From Bacillus pseudomycoides DSM 12442 (GTDB lineage: Bacteria > Bacillota > Bacilli > Bacillales > Bacillaceae_G): a stretch of 64,000 nucleotides of DNA. Each line of letters begins with the position of its first letter. The first letter of the stretch is position 1. This document shows, piece after piece, positions 24,947 through 32,999 of this stretch. The stretch covers positions 230,972 through 294,971 of the forward strand of contig NZ_CM000745.1 of NCBI RefSeq assembly GCF_000161455.1. The letters run 5' to 3'. The translations under genes and the position numbers were made by a program. The notes beneath the pieces are model-generated. The model saw only the letters and a list, made by a program, of their open reading frames with translations. It was not told the origin of the DNA and ran no database searches.

Positions 24947-26308
24947 ATGGTTGCAGAAAAGGAACGAGCATTTATGGATTTAAAAGATGTATTTGAATAT
25001 GCATTTGATGAGATTTTTGTTACGGATGAGGAAGGAACTGTTGTCCGTGTAAATAGTACATGCGAAAGACACTATCAATTATCTGCTGAGGAGTTAGTAG
25101 GTAAGCATGTAAAAGAACTACAAAAAGAAGGGATCTTTTATCCATCTGCAACATTAGAAGTAATTGAGAAGAAAAAGCCAATTGAACTTGTTCAGACAAC
25201 AAAATCAGGAGAGTATTTACACGTTCGTACAAGGCCTGTGTTTGATGAACAAGGGAATTTGCGAAGGGTAATTAGTTATTCTCGTGATCTCACTGAACTC
25301 TACCAATTACGAAAAAAGGTCGAAGAGATGGATAATCAGTTAAAGACATATAAAAAAGAGTTAAGAGAAACGTATGAATATGAGGGGCTTATTTTTAAAA
25401 GTGTAGCTATGCAAAAAATAGTTACAACAATCAAAAAAGTTTCTGTGGTAGATAGTACGGTTCTTATTTTAGGCGAGACTGGTGTAGGGAAAAGTAGATT
25501 AGTGCGTCATTTGCATGAAGTGAGTCATCGTAAAAATGAAATGTTTTATGAAATTAATTGTGCGGCATTGCCGACAAATTTAATCGAATCGGAACTGTTT
25601 GGCTATTCAGGTGGTTCATTTACAGGTGCAAACCGCGAAGGAAAAAAAGGGATTTTAGAGCTAGTTCATAAAGGAACTCTTTTCTTAGACGAGATTGGTG
25701 AAATGCCACTTGAAATTCAGGCGAAACTGTTACAAGTATTACAAGAAAAAACATTCCGCTCAGTAGGAGGTAGGGAACTAAAAAAAGTAGATGTTCGTAT
25801 TGTAGCAGCTACGAATAGAGATTTGGCTGAAATGGTGAAACAAGGTACTTTCCGAAAAGATTTATACTATCGTTTAAATGTAATACCGATTCATATCCCT
25901 CCACTTCGTGAAAGAACGGAAGATATTTTACCTTTAGTCTATCATTACTTACATCACTTTAACGAGAAGTATGGACGTGATGTAAAATTGGCCCCTAGTA
26001 CTTTACAAATGTTTGTAGGGTACCCTTGGGAAGGGAATAATAGAGAAATAGAAAATGTGATTGAAAGAATTGTCATTACTGCAGATAACATTGTAACGAT
26101 TGAAGACTTACCATTATCTATGCATGGATCAACAGTTGAACAGTCCGGTCAAAGCCTCTATAAAATGTTGGAAGAAGTAGAACGGAATATTATCCTTAAA
26201 GCGTATAAAACATATGGATCAAGCTATAAAGTAGCAGAGTTTTTGAAAATAAGCCAGTCTGCAGCGACGAGGAAAATTAAGAGGTTTATAGGAGAGGAAT
26301 TTATATAA
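24947..26308 (+). CDS. gabR: sigma-54-dependent activator of the gab cluster (PAS-AAA+-Fis)
   Basis: A 453-residue enhancer-binding protein. An N-terminal PAS domain (about 5-120, EYAFDEIFVTDEEG) probably senses the inducer. The AAA+ domain (about 155-375) has Walker A GETGVGKSR, the sigma-54 contact loop as GSFTGA rather than GAFTGA, and Walker B TLFLDEIGEMP. A Fis-type helix-turn-helix closes it (SYKVAEFLKISQSAATRKIK). ATG 24947 lies 8 bases after GAGGAG; a GTG three codons upstream overlaps that site. Flanked on both sides by copies of the dispersed repeat, it should drive the -24/-12 promoter of gabT. Confidence 0.88.
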   Translation: MVAEKERAFMDLKDVFEYAFDEIFVTDEEGTVVRVNSTCERHYQLSAEELVGKHVKELQKEGIFYPSATLEVIEKKKPIELVQTTKSGEYLHVRTRPVFDEQGNLRRVISYSRDLTELYQLRKKVEEMDNQLKTYKKELRETYEYEGLIFKSVAMQKIVTTIKKVSVVDSTVLILGETGVGKSRLVRHLHEVSHRKNEMFYEINCAALPTNLIESELFGYSGGSFTGANREGKKGILELVHKGTLFLDEIGEMPLEIQAKLLQVLQEKTFRSVGGRELKKVDVRIVAATNRDLAEMVKQGTFRKDLYYRLNVIPIHIPPLRERTEDILPLVYHYLHHFNEKYGRDVKLAPSTLQMFVGYPWEGNNREIENVIERIVITADNIVTIEDLPLSMHGSTVEQSGQSLYKMLEEVERNIILKAYKTYGSSYKVAEFLKISQSAATRKIKRFIGEEFI

Positions 26309-26473
26309 ATACAAATTGAAAAAATGATATAGAACCTTTCTTTTTAGGGGGGAGAGAGCATCCGTCCATGCATAGAAACTGTCCCATTCCAAGTGAAAAT
26401 AAAGAGAGAAAACGAGTGAAGGCTATTTCTTTGTTCGAATGCTTTTTTGAAAGTATGATAGAAATATAGAAGA
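26306..26473 (+). repeat. Dispersed ~190-bp repeat, copy 2
   Basis: AAATACAAATTGAAAAAATG, then CCTTTCTTTTTAGG, GGAGAGAGCATCCGTCCATG and CATAGAAACTGTC. It is shorter and more diverged on the right side of the hairpin than the other copies. It overlaps the last codon of gabR and fills the gabR-gabD gap. Confidence 0.7.
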
Positions 26474-26505
26474 AAATGAAGTGAATATAAAGGAGGAAGA
26501 AAACG

Positions 26506-27957
26506 TTGGATAAGAAAGCGACTTATATAAATTTAGAACAGAAAGCAATGTATATAAATGGGGAATGGATCGGGCTACAGGAACAAATTGAAATTAATAA
26601 TCCTGCGACGCAGGAAGTATTTGCAACTGTTCCAAAAGGCGGAGTCATTGAGGCGAAGCAAGCGGTAGATGCTGCACATGAAGCTTTTAAATCTTGGTCA
26701 AAATTAACTGCAGCTGACCGTGCGCAAAAATTAAAAAAGTGGTTTGCACTAATTGATGAAAATAAAGAAGAAATCGCAGCAATTATGACGAAAGAGCAAG
26801 GGAAGCCATTTGCAGAAGCACTTGGTGAAGTGAATTATGCGAATAGTTTTGTAGAATGGTATGCAGAAGAAGGAAAGCGAGTATATGGTGAGATGATTCC
26901 AGCTTCTCATCCAGATAAACGCATCTTAGTAATAAAACAGCCTGTTGGTGTTATTGCAGCAATTACACCGTGGAATTTTCCAGCTGCTATGATTACAAGA
27001 AAAGTAGCTCCAGCGCTTGCAGCAGGTTGCACAGCAGTTGTAAAGCCTGCAAGTCAAACGCCGTTAACAGCATTAAAATTAGCTGAACTTGCACATGAGG
27101 CTGATATTCCAAAGGGCGTTTTAAACATTGTAACAGGTAGTGCAAAGGCTATCGCTGATACGTGGATGAATGATGGACGTGTGAGAAAGGTTTCGTTTAC
27201 GGGATCAACTGAAATCGGAAAAGAATTAATGTGTGGTGCAGCGAAAACAATGAAAAAAGTGTCACTTGAATTAGGGGGGCATGCTCCGTTTATTGTGATG
27301 AATGATGCGGATTTAGATAAAGCCGTAGAAGCGGTAATTGGTTCGAAATTCCGTAATGCTGGTCAAACATGCATATGTACAAATCGCGTATTTGTACAAG
27401 AAGCGGTATATGGAGAATTTGCAGAGAAGTTTCAAAAAGCAGTAGGTCAGCTTAAGGTAGGAGATGGATTTGGAGAAGGTACGACTGTAGGGCCGCTTAT
27501 TGATGCGAATGCAGTAGAAAAAGTAAAGGAACATATAGAAGATGCTATCCAAAAAGGCGGCGAAATCCTTTATGGAGGACAAACAATTGCAGAATTAAAT
27601 GGTTACTTTATTGAACCAACTGTAATTGGAGGAGCAAACGATACAATGTTATGTATGAATGAGGAAACATTTGGACCAGTTGCGCCTGTTGCAAAATTTG
27701 AAACGGTTGAAGAAGTAATTGAACGAGCTAATAATACTCCGTATGGTTTAGCTGCATATGTATTTACAAAAGATATTAGTCAAGCATTTCAAATTAGTGA
27801 AGCATTAGAATATGGCATTATCGGTTTAAATGATGGCCTTCCATCAGTTGCACAAGCTCCGTTTGGCGGATATAAAGAAAGTGGTATTGGTCGTGAAGGG
27901 GGTCATTTTGGAATTGACGAATATTTAGAAATTAAATACATTTCTTTAGGACTATAA
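26506..27957 (+). CDS. gabD: Succinate-semialdehyde dehydrogenase
   Basis: A 483-residue NAD(P)-dependent aldehyde dehydrogenase that finishes the GABA shunt by making succinate. FTGSTEIGKELM, the general-base glutamate in LELGGHAPFIV (about 255) and the nucleophile in AGQTCICTNR (about 288) are present; the ICTNR context is typical of GabD. Start is TTG at 26506, 8 bases after AGGAGGA. No second sigma-54 promoter is seen, so it may be read from gabT through the activator gene or from an unseen promoter. Confidence 0.92.
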   Translation: MDKKATYINLEQKAMYINGEWIGLQEQIEINNPATQEVFATVPKGGVIEAKQAVDAAHEAFKSWSKLTAADRAQKLKKWFALIDENKEEIAAIMTKEQGKPFAEALGEVNYANSFVEWYAEEGKRVYGEMIPASHPDKRILVIKQPVGVIAAITPWNFPAAMITRKVAPALAAGCTAVVKPASQTPLTALKLAELAHEADIPKGVLNIVTGSAKAIADTWMNDGRVRKVSFTGSTEIGKELMCGAAKTMKKVSLELGGHAPFIVMNDADLDKAVEAVIGSKFRNAGQTCICTNRVFVQEAVYGEFAEKFQKAVGQLKVGDGFGEGTTVGPLIDANAVEKVKEHIEDAIQKGGEILYGGQTIAELNGYFIEPTVIGGANDTMLCMNEETFGPVAPVAKFETVEEVIERANNTPYGLAAYVFTKDISQAFQISEALEYGIIGLNDGLPSVAQAPFGGYKESGIGREGGHFGIDEYLEIKYISLGL

Positions 27958-27963
27958 TAAAGT

Positions 27964-28002
27964 AAAAAAAGGTTGTTTTCTAAAATGAAAACAACCTTTT
28001 TA
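27964..28002. terminator. Bidirectional terminator
   Basis: AAAAAGGTTGTTTTC pairs with GAAAACAACCTTTTT. It serves gabD on plus and the 26-residue peptide gene on minus. Confidence 0.85.
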
Positions 28003-28036
28003 TTATGTGAGGATAAATTAATATAAAAGAATAAGT

Positions 28037-28117
28037 TTACATGAGTGCTTTCAATAGATCTGTTACTAATGGAATCACTTTACCAACGAATGTTAAAATC
28101 GCAATTGCTGTTGGCAT
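28037..28117 (-). CDS. 26-residue amphipathic peptide
   Basis: The minus strand reads ATG at 28117, MPTAIAILTFVGKVI then PLVTDLLKALM and stop at 28037, preceded at 6 bases by a near-perfect AAAGGAGGAG. On a helical wheel Thr9, Pro16, Asp20, Lys13 and Lys23 fall on one face and Ile, Leu, Val and Phe on the other; net charge about +1. There is no leader or Cys. Size and pattern recall leaderless amphipathic peptides such as phenol-soluble modulins, delta-lysin or leaderless bacteriocins. No immunity or export gene adjoins it. Too short for usual annotation. The function is inference; the gene itself is well supported by the ribosome site and flanking terminator. Confidence 0.6.
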   Translation of the reverse strand: MPTAIAILTFVGKVIPLVTDLLKALM

Positions 28118-28197
28118 GAAAACTCCTCCTTTTATTTTGAATATTATAATAACAAAACTTTATACATTGATTATATTAAGGCAGTATACTAAAAAGT

Positions 28198-28232
28198 GAA
28201 AAGAGCCTTTTTCTAGGAAAATGGCTCTTTTC
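28198..28232 (-). terminator. Terminator of the M29 aminopeptidase gene
   Basis: GAAAAGAGCC pairs with GGCTCTTTTC around CTAG; T-rich on the minus strand after the stem. Confidence 0.8.
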
Positions 28233-28250
28233 ATTAAATAATTTGTATTC

Positions 28251-29480
28251 TTAGAATGCCCAGTTACCTTTACGGAAAATTGGTTCATGTGTTCCGTCAG
28301 CTGTAATACCATCAATATCAAGCTCTGCTGAACCAATCATAAAGTCTTCGTGTGTAATACTAGAGTTTGCTCCATTTTCTGCAAGCTCTTCTTTTGTCAT
28401 CGTTTTACCACCATCTAAGTTAAATGCATAAGCATTCCCAATTGCTAAATGGCAAGATGCATTTTCATCAAATAGCGTATTATAGAATAAAATGTTTGTA
28501 TTAGAAATCGGTGAATCATGAGGTACTAATGCGACTTCTCCTAAGAAGTGAGAGCCTTCATCTGTTTCTACTAAATGTTTTAGTGCTTCTTCGCCAACAT
28601 CAGCTTTGTAGTCAACAATGCGACCATTTTCGAATGTTAGTGTAAAGTTATCGATGATGTTACCTGCAAATACTAATGGTTTTGTGCTCGATACTTGACC
28701 GTTTACACCTGTTTTTAATGGCATAGTAAAGACTTCTTCTGTCGGAATGTTAGCCATAAATGGTATATTCTTTTCATTTAAGCTACCAGCGCCAGCCCAT
28801 ACATGTTTTTCTGGAAGTTCAATTGTTAAATCTGTTCCAGGACCTGTATAGTGAAGAGCTTTATAATGTTTTTCGTTTAAGTAGTCTACTTTTGTATGTA
28901 ATGTTTCATCATGTTCTTTCCATGCTTCAATAGGATTTTCTAAATCTGCACGAGTTGCTTGGAAAATTGCATCCCATAGCTTTTCTTGTTGCTCTTCTGG
29001 TGCTACATCAGGGAATACTTTTGCAGCCCATTCTCTCGTAGGAACAGAGATTACGCACCAGCTTACTTTATCTGCTTGTACATAATCACGGTATACCTTC
29101 ATTGCTTCTCCAGCAACCTTATGAGCACTTGCAATTCGTTTTGCATCTACACCTTTTAATAAATCTGGATTTTCTGCATAGATAGACATAAATGCAGCGC
29201 CTTCTTTTGCCAATTCTTCACGTGCATGTGCCTTCCAAGCAGGGAATTCTGAGAATGCTTCTTCAGGAGCTAAATCAAATTTTAAACGTGTTAATACCTC
29301 ATCGTTCCAATCTACATATACATGCTTTGCGCCTGATTTATATGCTTTTTCTGTAATAAGACGGACAAATGGAGCTGCCTCAAGTGGCGCATTAATAGAT
29401 AATGTTTGTCCAGGCTGAATATTAACACCGACATTTACTGCAAGAGCAGCATACTTTTCTAATGATTGTTCAAATGACAT
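28251..29480 (-). CDS. ampS: M29-family aminopeptidase (AmpS-type)
   Basis: A 409-residue metallo-aminopeptidase of family M29 (thermophilic aminopeptidase/PepS), which trims N-terminal residues from peptides in the cytosol. Conserved metal-site segments are present: glutamate in NIPTEEVFTMP (about 250), ETDEGSHFLGEVALVP (about 312-328), the histidine in SCHLAIGNAY (about 345) and ITHEDFMIG (about 378). No signal peptide. AAAGGGGATTATACCT precedes the ATG. Single gene with its own terminator. Confidence 0.92.
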   Translation of the reverse strand: MSFEQSLEKYAALAVNVGVNIQPGQTLSINAPLEAAPFVRLITEKAYKSGAKHVYVDWNDEVLTRLKFDLAPEEAFSEFPAWKAHAREELAKEGAAFMSIYAENPDLLKGVDAKRIASAHKVAGEAMKVYRDYVQADKVSWCVISVPTREWAAKVFPDVAPEEQQEKLWDAIFQATRADLENPIEAWKEHDETLHTKVDYLNEKHYKALHYTGPGTDLTIELPEKHVWAGAGSLNEKNIPFMANIPTEEVFTMPLKTGVNGQVSSTKPLVFAGNIIDNFTLTFENGRIVDYKADVGEEALKHLVETDEGSHFLGEVALVPHDSPISNTNILFYNTLFDENASCHLAIGNAYAFNLDGGKTMTKEELAENGANSSITHEDFMIGSAELDIDGITADGTHEPIFRKGNWAF

Positions 29481-29709
29481 AGGTATAATCCCCTTTATTC
29501 AAAAGATTTCTTATATACATAATACAAGAAAATTTAAAAAATATAAACGGTGCCTCAATTATATTAATCTTAATTTCGTATTTTGACGATGTGTTGTGAG
29601 AAAATGGGCAATTGATTGAGTAGAATAATCAGGTAAACAAGCATAAACATATATTAAATAAGATTTGAAAGAAAATGGTTATGAATATGTAGTGTGAAAG
29701 GTTGATAAA

Positions 29710-31281
29710 ATGGGACGAAATCCGAATCGAAATAGAAAAGATTGTTATCCATATATAGAAAAGAATTGTGAGATAGGACCTATGTCCCCATATGAGCGTT
29801 GTGATAAGGCATTCCGAGTTCGTTTTCAAGCTGCAGATTATCAAAAAGGTATTCCTCTTCCAGTTCAATTCTGTAACGGAGATGAAAAATTGTTTGATAA
29901 TAAAATTGCTAGCTTCTCCAAGGCTTTACCACATAATTCTTTAGGGGAAGTTGATATTTATGCTTATAAAAAATGGATTGAGGCACTTAAGAAGGGAAAG
30001 CCAGATGCTTTTGAATGTTTAACGCTTGGTGGTGTAGTGAAGCTTGCCAATCCACAAGCAGCTTATGCTTATGGGCTAGAAGGACCGGATTCTCACCATT
30101 TAAGTATCGCGGTACCTCCAGCTTTTAGTAGTGCCTGGGAAGCAAGTGAAATGACTGAACTATACTGGCAGGCATTGACACGTGATGTGCCTTTTGCTGA
30201 ATATAATAGTAATTCTCTTACTTTAGCAGCGGCTTCTGAATTATCAAGTTTGTCGGATTTCCGTGGACCTAAAGTTAATGGTAGCGTTACTACAGAGACT
30301 TTGTTTCGTGGTGGAATACCTGGTGGTCTGATAGGACCTTATATTTCTCAATTTTTATGGCAAGATGTTCCCTATGGAGCTACAACAATGATTCAAAAAT
30401 ATCGTACTACTGTATCTGATAAAGATTATATGACTGCTTACCAAGAATGGCTGGATATCCAAAATGGTTTATCTCCGAAGGAAATTATATTTGATACAGT
30501 CACTCGTTATATTCGTAATGGTCGTGACCTAGCTGAATTTGTTCATCAAGATTTTTCCTACCAAGCTTGTCTTTCTGCGTGTTTGATATTACTTAGCTTT
30601 GGAAAAGGAGCATTATCATCCAATAACCCCTACTTACATTCAAAAACTCAGAATGGTTTTGTTACCTTCGGTGCCCCTCATATTTTGGATTTAGTGGGTA
30701 AGACGGCAAAGGCAGCACTTGAAGCGGCATGGTGTCAAAAGTTTTTAGTTCATCGCAGAATCCGCCCTGAAGAGTTTGGAGGGCGTGTTCATAATCAGCT
30801 AACAGGTGATACTCATTATCCGATTCATCCAGAATTATTAAATTCGCAAGTTATTTCCGAAGTATTTAGCAAGTTTGGAACGTATTTACTCCCGTTAGCG
30901 TATCCTGAAGGCTGTCCGACTCATCCTGCATACCCTGCGGGACATGCAACTCTTATGGGAGCTGGTGTCACTGTATTGAAAGCCTTTTTTAATGAATCGT
31001 TTGTCATTCCAAAACCAGTTGTAGCGAGTTCTGATGGTCTTTCTTTGCTCTCTTATTCAGGACAACCTTTGAAAGTCGGAGGGGAATTGAATAAGCTTGC
31101 TACCAATATTGGGCTTGGCCGTGGTACAGCTGGTGTTCATTGGCGTTCTGACACGATAGAAGGCTTAAAGCTCGGGGAAGCAGTAGCGATTGGAATTCTG
31201 AAAGATCATAAAGCAATCTATAACGAAAAATTTAATGGCTTTTCTTTTACTAAATTCAATGGTAAGTTTATAAAAATTTAA
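29710..31281 (+). CDS. Vanadium-dependent haloperoxidase / PAP2-like enzyme
   Basis: A 523-residue protein whose C-terminal half carries the three vanadate/phosphate-pocket motifs of the haloperoxidase-PAP2 superfamily: KFLVHRRIRP (Lys344, Arg352), YPAGHAT (Gly411, His412; Ala replaces the more common Ser) and RGTAGVHWRSD (Arg471, His477, Asp481). These are the vanadate ligand and acid-base residues. The N-terminal half (FRVRFQAADYQKG, NSLGEVDIYAYKKW) resembles other bacterial vHPO-like proteins. There is no signal peptide, so it is probably cytosolic. Whether it binds vanadate or acts as an acid phosphatase cannot be told. AAAGG precedes the ATG. Monocistronic. Confidence 0.85.
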   Translation: MGRNPNRNRKDCYPYIEKNCEIGPMSPYERCDKAFRVRFQAADYQKGIPLPVQFCNGDEKLFDNKIASFSKALPHNSLGEVDIYAYKKWIEALKKGKPDAFECLTLGGVVKLANPQAAYAYGLEGPDSHHLSIAVPPAFSSAWEASEMTELYWQALTRDVPFAEYNSNSLTLAAASELSSLSDFRGPKVNGSVTTETLFRGGIPGGLIGPYISQFLWQDVPYGATTMIQKYRTTVSDKDYMTAYQEWLDIQNGLSPKEIIFDTVTRYIRNGRDLAEFVHQDFSYQACLSACLILLSFGKGALSSNNPYLHSKTQNGFVTFGAPHILDLVGKTAKAALEAAWCQKFLVHRRIRPEEFGGRVHNQLTGDTHYPIHPELLNSQVISEVFSKFGTYLLPLAYPEGCPTHPAYPAGHATLMGAGVTVLKAFFNESFVIPKPVVASSDGLSLLSYSGQPLKVGGELNKLATNIGLGRGTAGVHWRSDTIEGLKLGEAVAIGILKDHKAIYNEKFNGFSFTKFNGKFIKI

Positions 31282-31334
31282 TAGTAGTAAACGATTTCCT
31301 TATTGAAATTATCCCATATTGTTAAGAGTTATTA

Positions 31335-31374
31335 AAAAAATGAGTGCGATATGAAAAGTATCGTACTCATTTTT
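31335..31374 (+). terminator. Terminator of the haloperoxidase-like gene
   Basis: AATGAGTGCGATA pairs with TATCGTACTCATT, followed by TTT. Confidence 0.8.
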
Positions 31375-31429
31375 CTAGTTATAATAATTTTTATTCTTAC
31401 TCGATTATTTATGGGTAGTAAACCCAAGT

Positions 31430-32515
31430 TTATTTAATAGAAGTAGCAAACTGTTCAACTGTAGTAGTGTTGTGCATACGAACGCGTTTCATTTTTAACA
31501 GTTCATCTGGCTCACCTTTTGTAATGAACTGTCCTGGTTTTGTCGTTGTCGCAAATTGATAATATTTCTTTGTTTCTTCTACAACTTTATCATTTACATG
31601 ACCAAACGGGTATGCAATTGCAATGACAGGTTTACCAGTGATCTTTTCAAGCTTTTCTTTTGAACCCTTTAACTCTCCCTCATAGTTTGTGATTTTCGGT
31701 AAATCAGCATGTGTTGCTGTATGAGATTGGACAGAGAAAATACCCGAATCAACCATCTCTTTTATATCCGCGGTGGATAAGGAGCCTTCTGCATCGATGT
31801 TATCAACAATCATATATTCGGTTGCTGTCGGCTTAAATGTATCGTCTTTTAACTTTTGTAGAATATGAAATGCATTCATATTATTTTTCATACCATCATC
31901 AAACGTAACAAGAATTGGTTTATTTACTTTATTAATATCATTCCAACGTTCGAACGTTAATAATGTATAGCTGTTTTCTTTTAAATATTTCATTTGCGCT
32001 TCGAAGTTCGCAGGTGAGACAAATAAGCCTTTTATTCCTTGACCATAATAATCCTCAATCGCGTGATACATTAAGACAGGAACATGCTGCTGAAACGTGA
32101 TGGTGGATGTTGTGAGCAGAATACTTTTTCCACCTTCTTTTAAACCAGATGCTTCAATTTGATATTCACCACGTTTGCCGTCAAATTCTTTAATATCAAA
32201 AGGAATTGCAAACTGTTTGTTTTTATCTTTGGATGAAAATAATTTTGCGCTTTCTTTTCCATCAGCAGTTCGCCAAATTTTATATTGTACCTCGGTTAAA
32301 GAATCTTTTAAATCCGTTATATGGATAGCTGTATTTGTGGATTCATGTGTAATAGAACTCCAAGATATTGTACCCTGTGGTTGCACTTTTTCTACTTGCT
32401 TTTTTGGCTGTTCTTGAACCGTTTTCTCTTTTTTAGGTTCATTATTTGTATTGTTAGAATTACACCCTGCTAGAATGGCAGATGTACATAAAGCAATAGC
32501 TGCATATTTTTTCAT
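31430..32515 (-). CDS. Lipoprotein polysaccharide deacetylase 1
   Basis: A 361-residue lipoprotein: signal with lipobox AILAGC (Cys18), a Lys/Glu/Asn linker, a beta-sandwich-like region (about 50-140) and a NodB domain (about 148-355). NodB motifs are complete: TFDDG (204-208) with the metal Asp, and SHTATH (264-269) for the metal histidines; AYPFGHVND is motif 3. ATG 32515 has GAAGGTG upstream; the in-frame GTG at 32524 overlaps it. Homologues in B. anthracis are the paired deacetylase lipoproteins BA0330/BA0331, acting on peptidoglycan-related glycans. A paralogue lies at 33000-34118. Confidence 0.9.
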   Translation of the reverse strand: MKKYAAIALCTSAILAGCNSNNTNNEPKKEKTVQEQPKKQVEKVQPQGTISWSSITHESTNTAIHITDLKDSLTEVQYKIWRTADGKESAKLFSSKDKNKQFAIPFDIKEFDGKRGEYQIEASGLKEGGKSILLTTSTITFQQHVPVLMYHAIEDYYGQGIKGLFVSPANFEAQMKYLKENSYTLLTFERWNDINKVNKPILVTFDDGMKNNMNAFHILQKLKDDTFKPTATEYMIVDNIDAEGSLSTADIKEMVDSGIFSVQSHTATHADLPKITNYEGELKGSKEKLEKITGKPVIAIAYPFGHVNDKVVEETKKYYQFATTTKPGQFITKGEPDELLKMKRVRMHNTTTVEQFATSIK

Positions 32516-32543
32516 AACGATCACCTTCTATTGTGTATTCACT

Positions 32544-32630
32544 TTTTCCCCGCATGAACGGGCAGTAAGACCCTCACCTTAAGATTCAGAGAGAAATGAA
32601 GAGGTCGGGCTGATTAAAGTTTCACTTTAT
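32544..32630 (+). repeat. bcr1 repeat element, copy 2 (internally deleted)
   Basis: Left end CCCGCATGAACGGGCAGTAA and right end TGATTAAAGTTTCACTTTAT are present, but about 65 bp between the GGTCGGGCT block and CTGATTAAAG are missing, with a short shared CT at the join. It sits between the first deacetylase and a small membrane-protein gene. Confidence 0.85.
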
Positions 32631-32671
32631 ATCGTTATAGTAAAGTGATGGTAGTTCAAAGAAACAAATAG

Positions 32672-32854
32672 TTAAGATGTTTCTCTACTTCGAAGTCTTT
32701 TTCTTTTTGCAGGCTTGTTCAGCGTTATGATCATGTAGCCAACAACAAAAATGAAAGGAATTAAAAATACATAACTAGGGATGCCGAGAACATAATGACT
32801 TTTTATGCTGAAAAATAATAAATGTAGGAAATCAAAAAGAGCATGTAATTTCAT
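32672..32854 (-). CDS. Small membrane protein
   Basis: A 60-residue protein, MKLHALFDFLHLLFFSIKSH, with hydrophobic stretches at about 5-18 and 24-46 and a strongly basic tail (KPAKRKRLRSRETS). ATGGAGGTACAA with a GGAGG site precedes the ATG at 32854; the upstream in-frame start at 32866 lies in that site. It is placed between the two paralogous deacetylase genes on the same strand, so it may belong with them. No recognised family. Confidence 0.65.
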   Translation of the reverse strand: MKLHALFDFLHLLFFSIKSHYVLGIPSYVFLIPFIFVVGYMIITLNKPAKRKRLRSRETS

Positions 32855-32964
32855 TTGTACCTCCATTAATCTTTTTACAAATTATAACATTTATAAAAGT
32901 GGAGCTAAATGTTCAAGGCTAAAATTTAAGCTAATTTTAAAGTTGGAAAAATAAATAAAAGAAA

Positions 32965-32995
32965 AGGCTACTTTTTCATGAAAGCAGCCTAAAAA
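32965..32995 (-). terminator. Terminator of the second deacetylase gene
   Basis: On minus, AGGCTGCTTT pairs with AAAGTAGCCT, followed by TTTTCTTTT, 5-35 bases past the stop at 33000. Confidence 0.75.
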
Positions 32996-32999
32996 ACGA

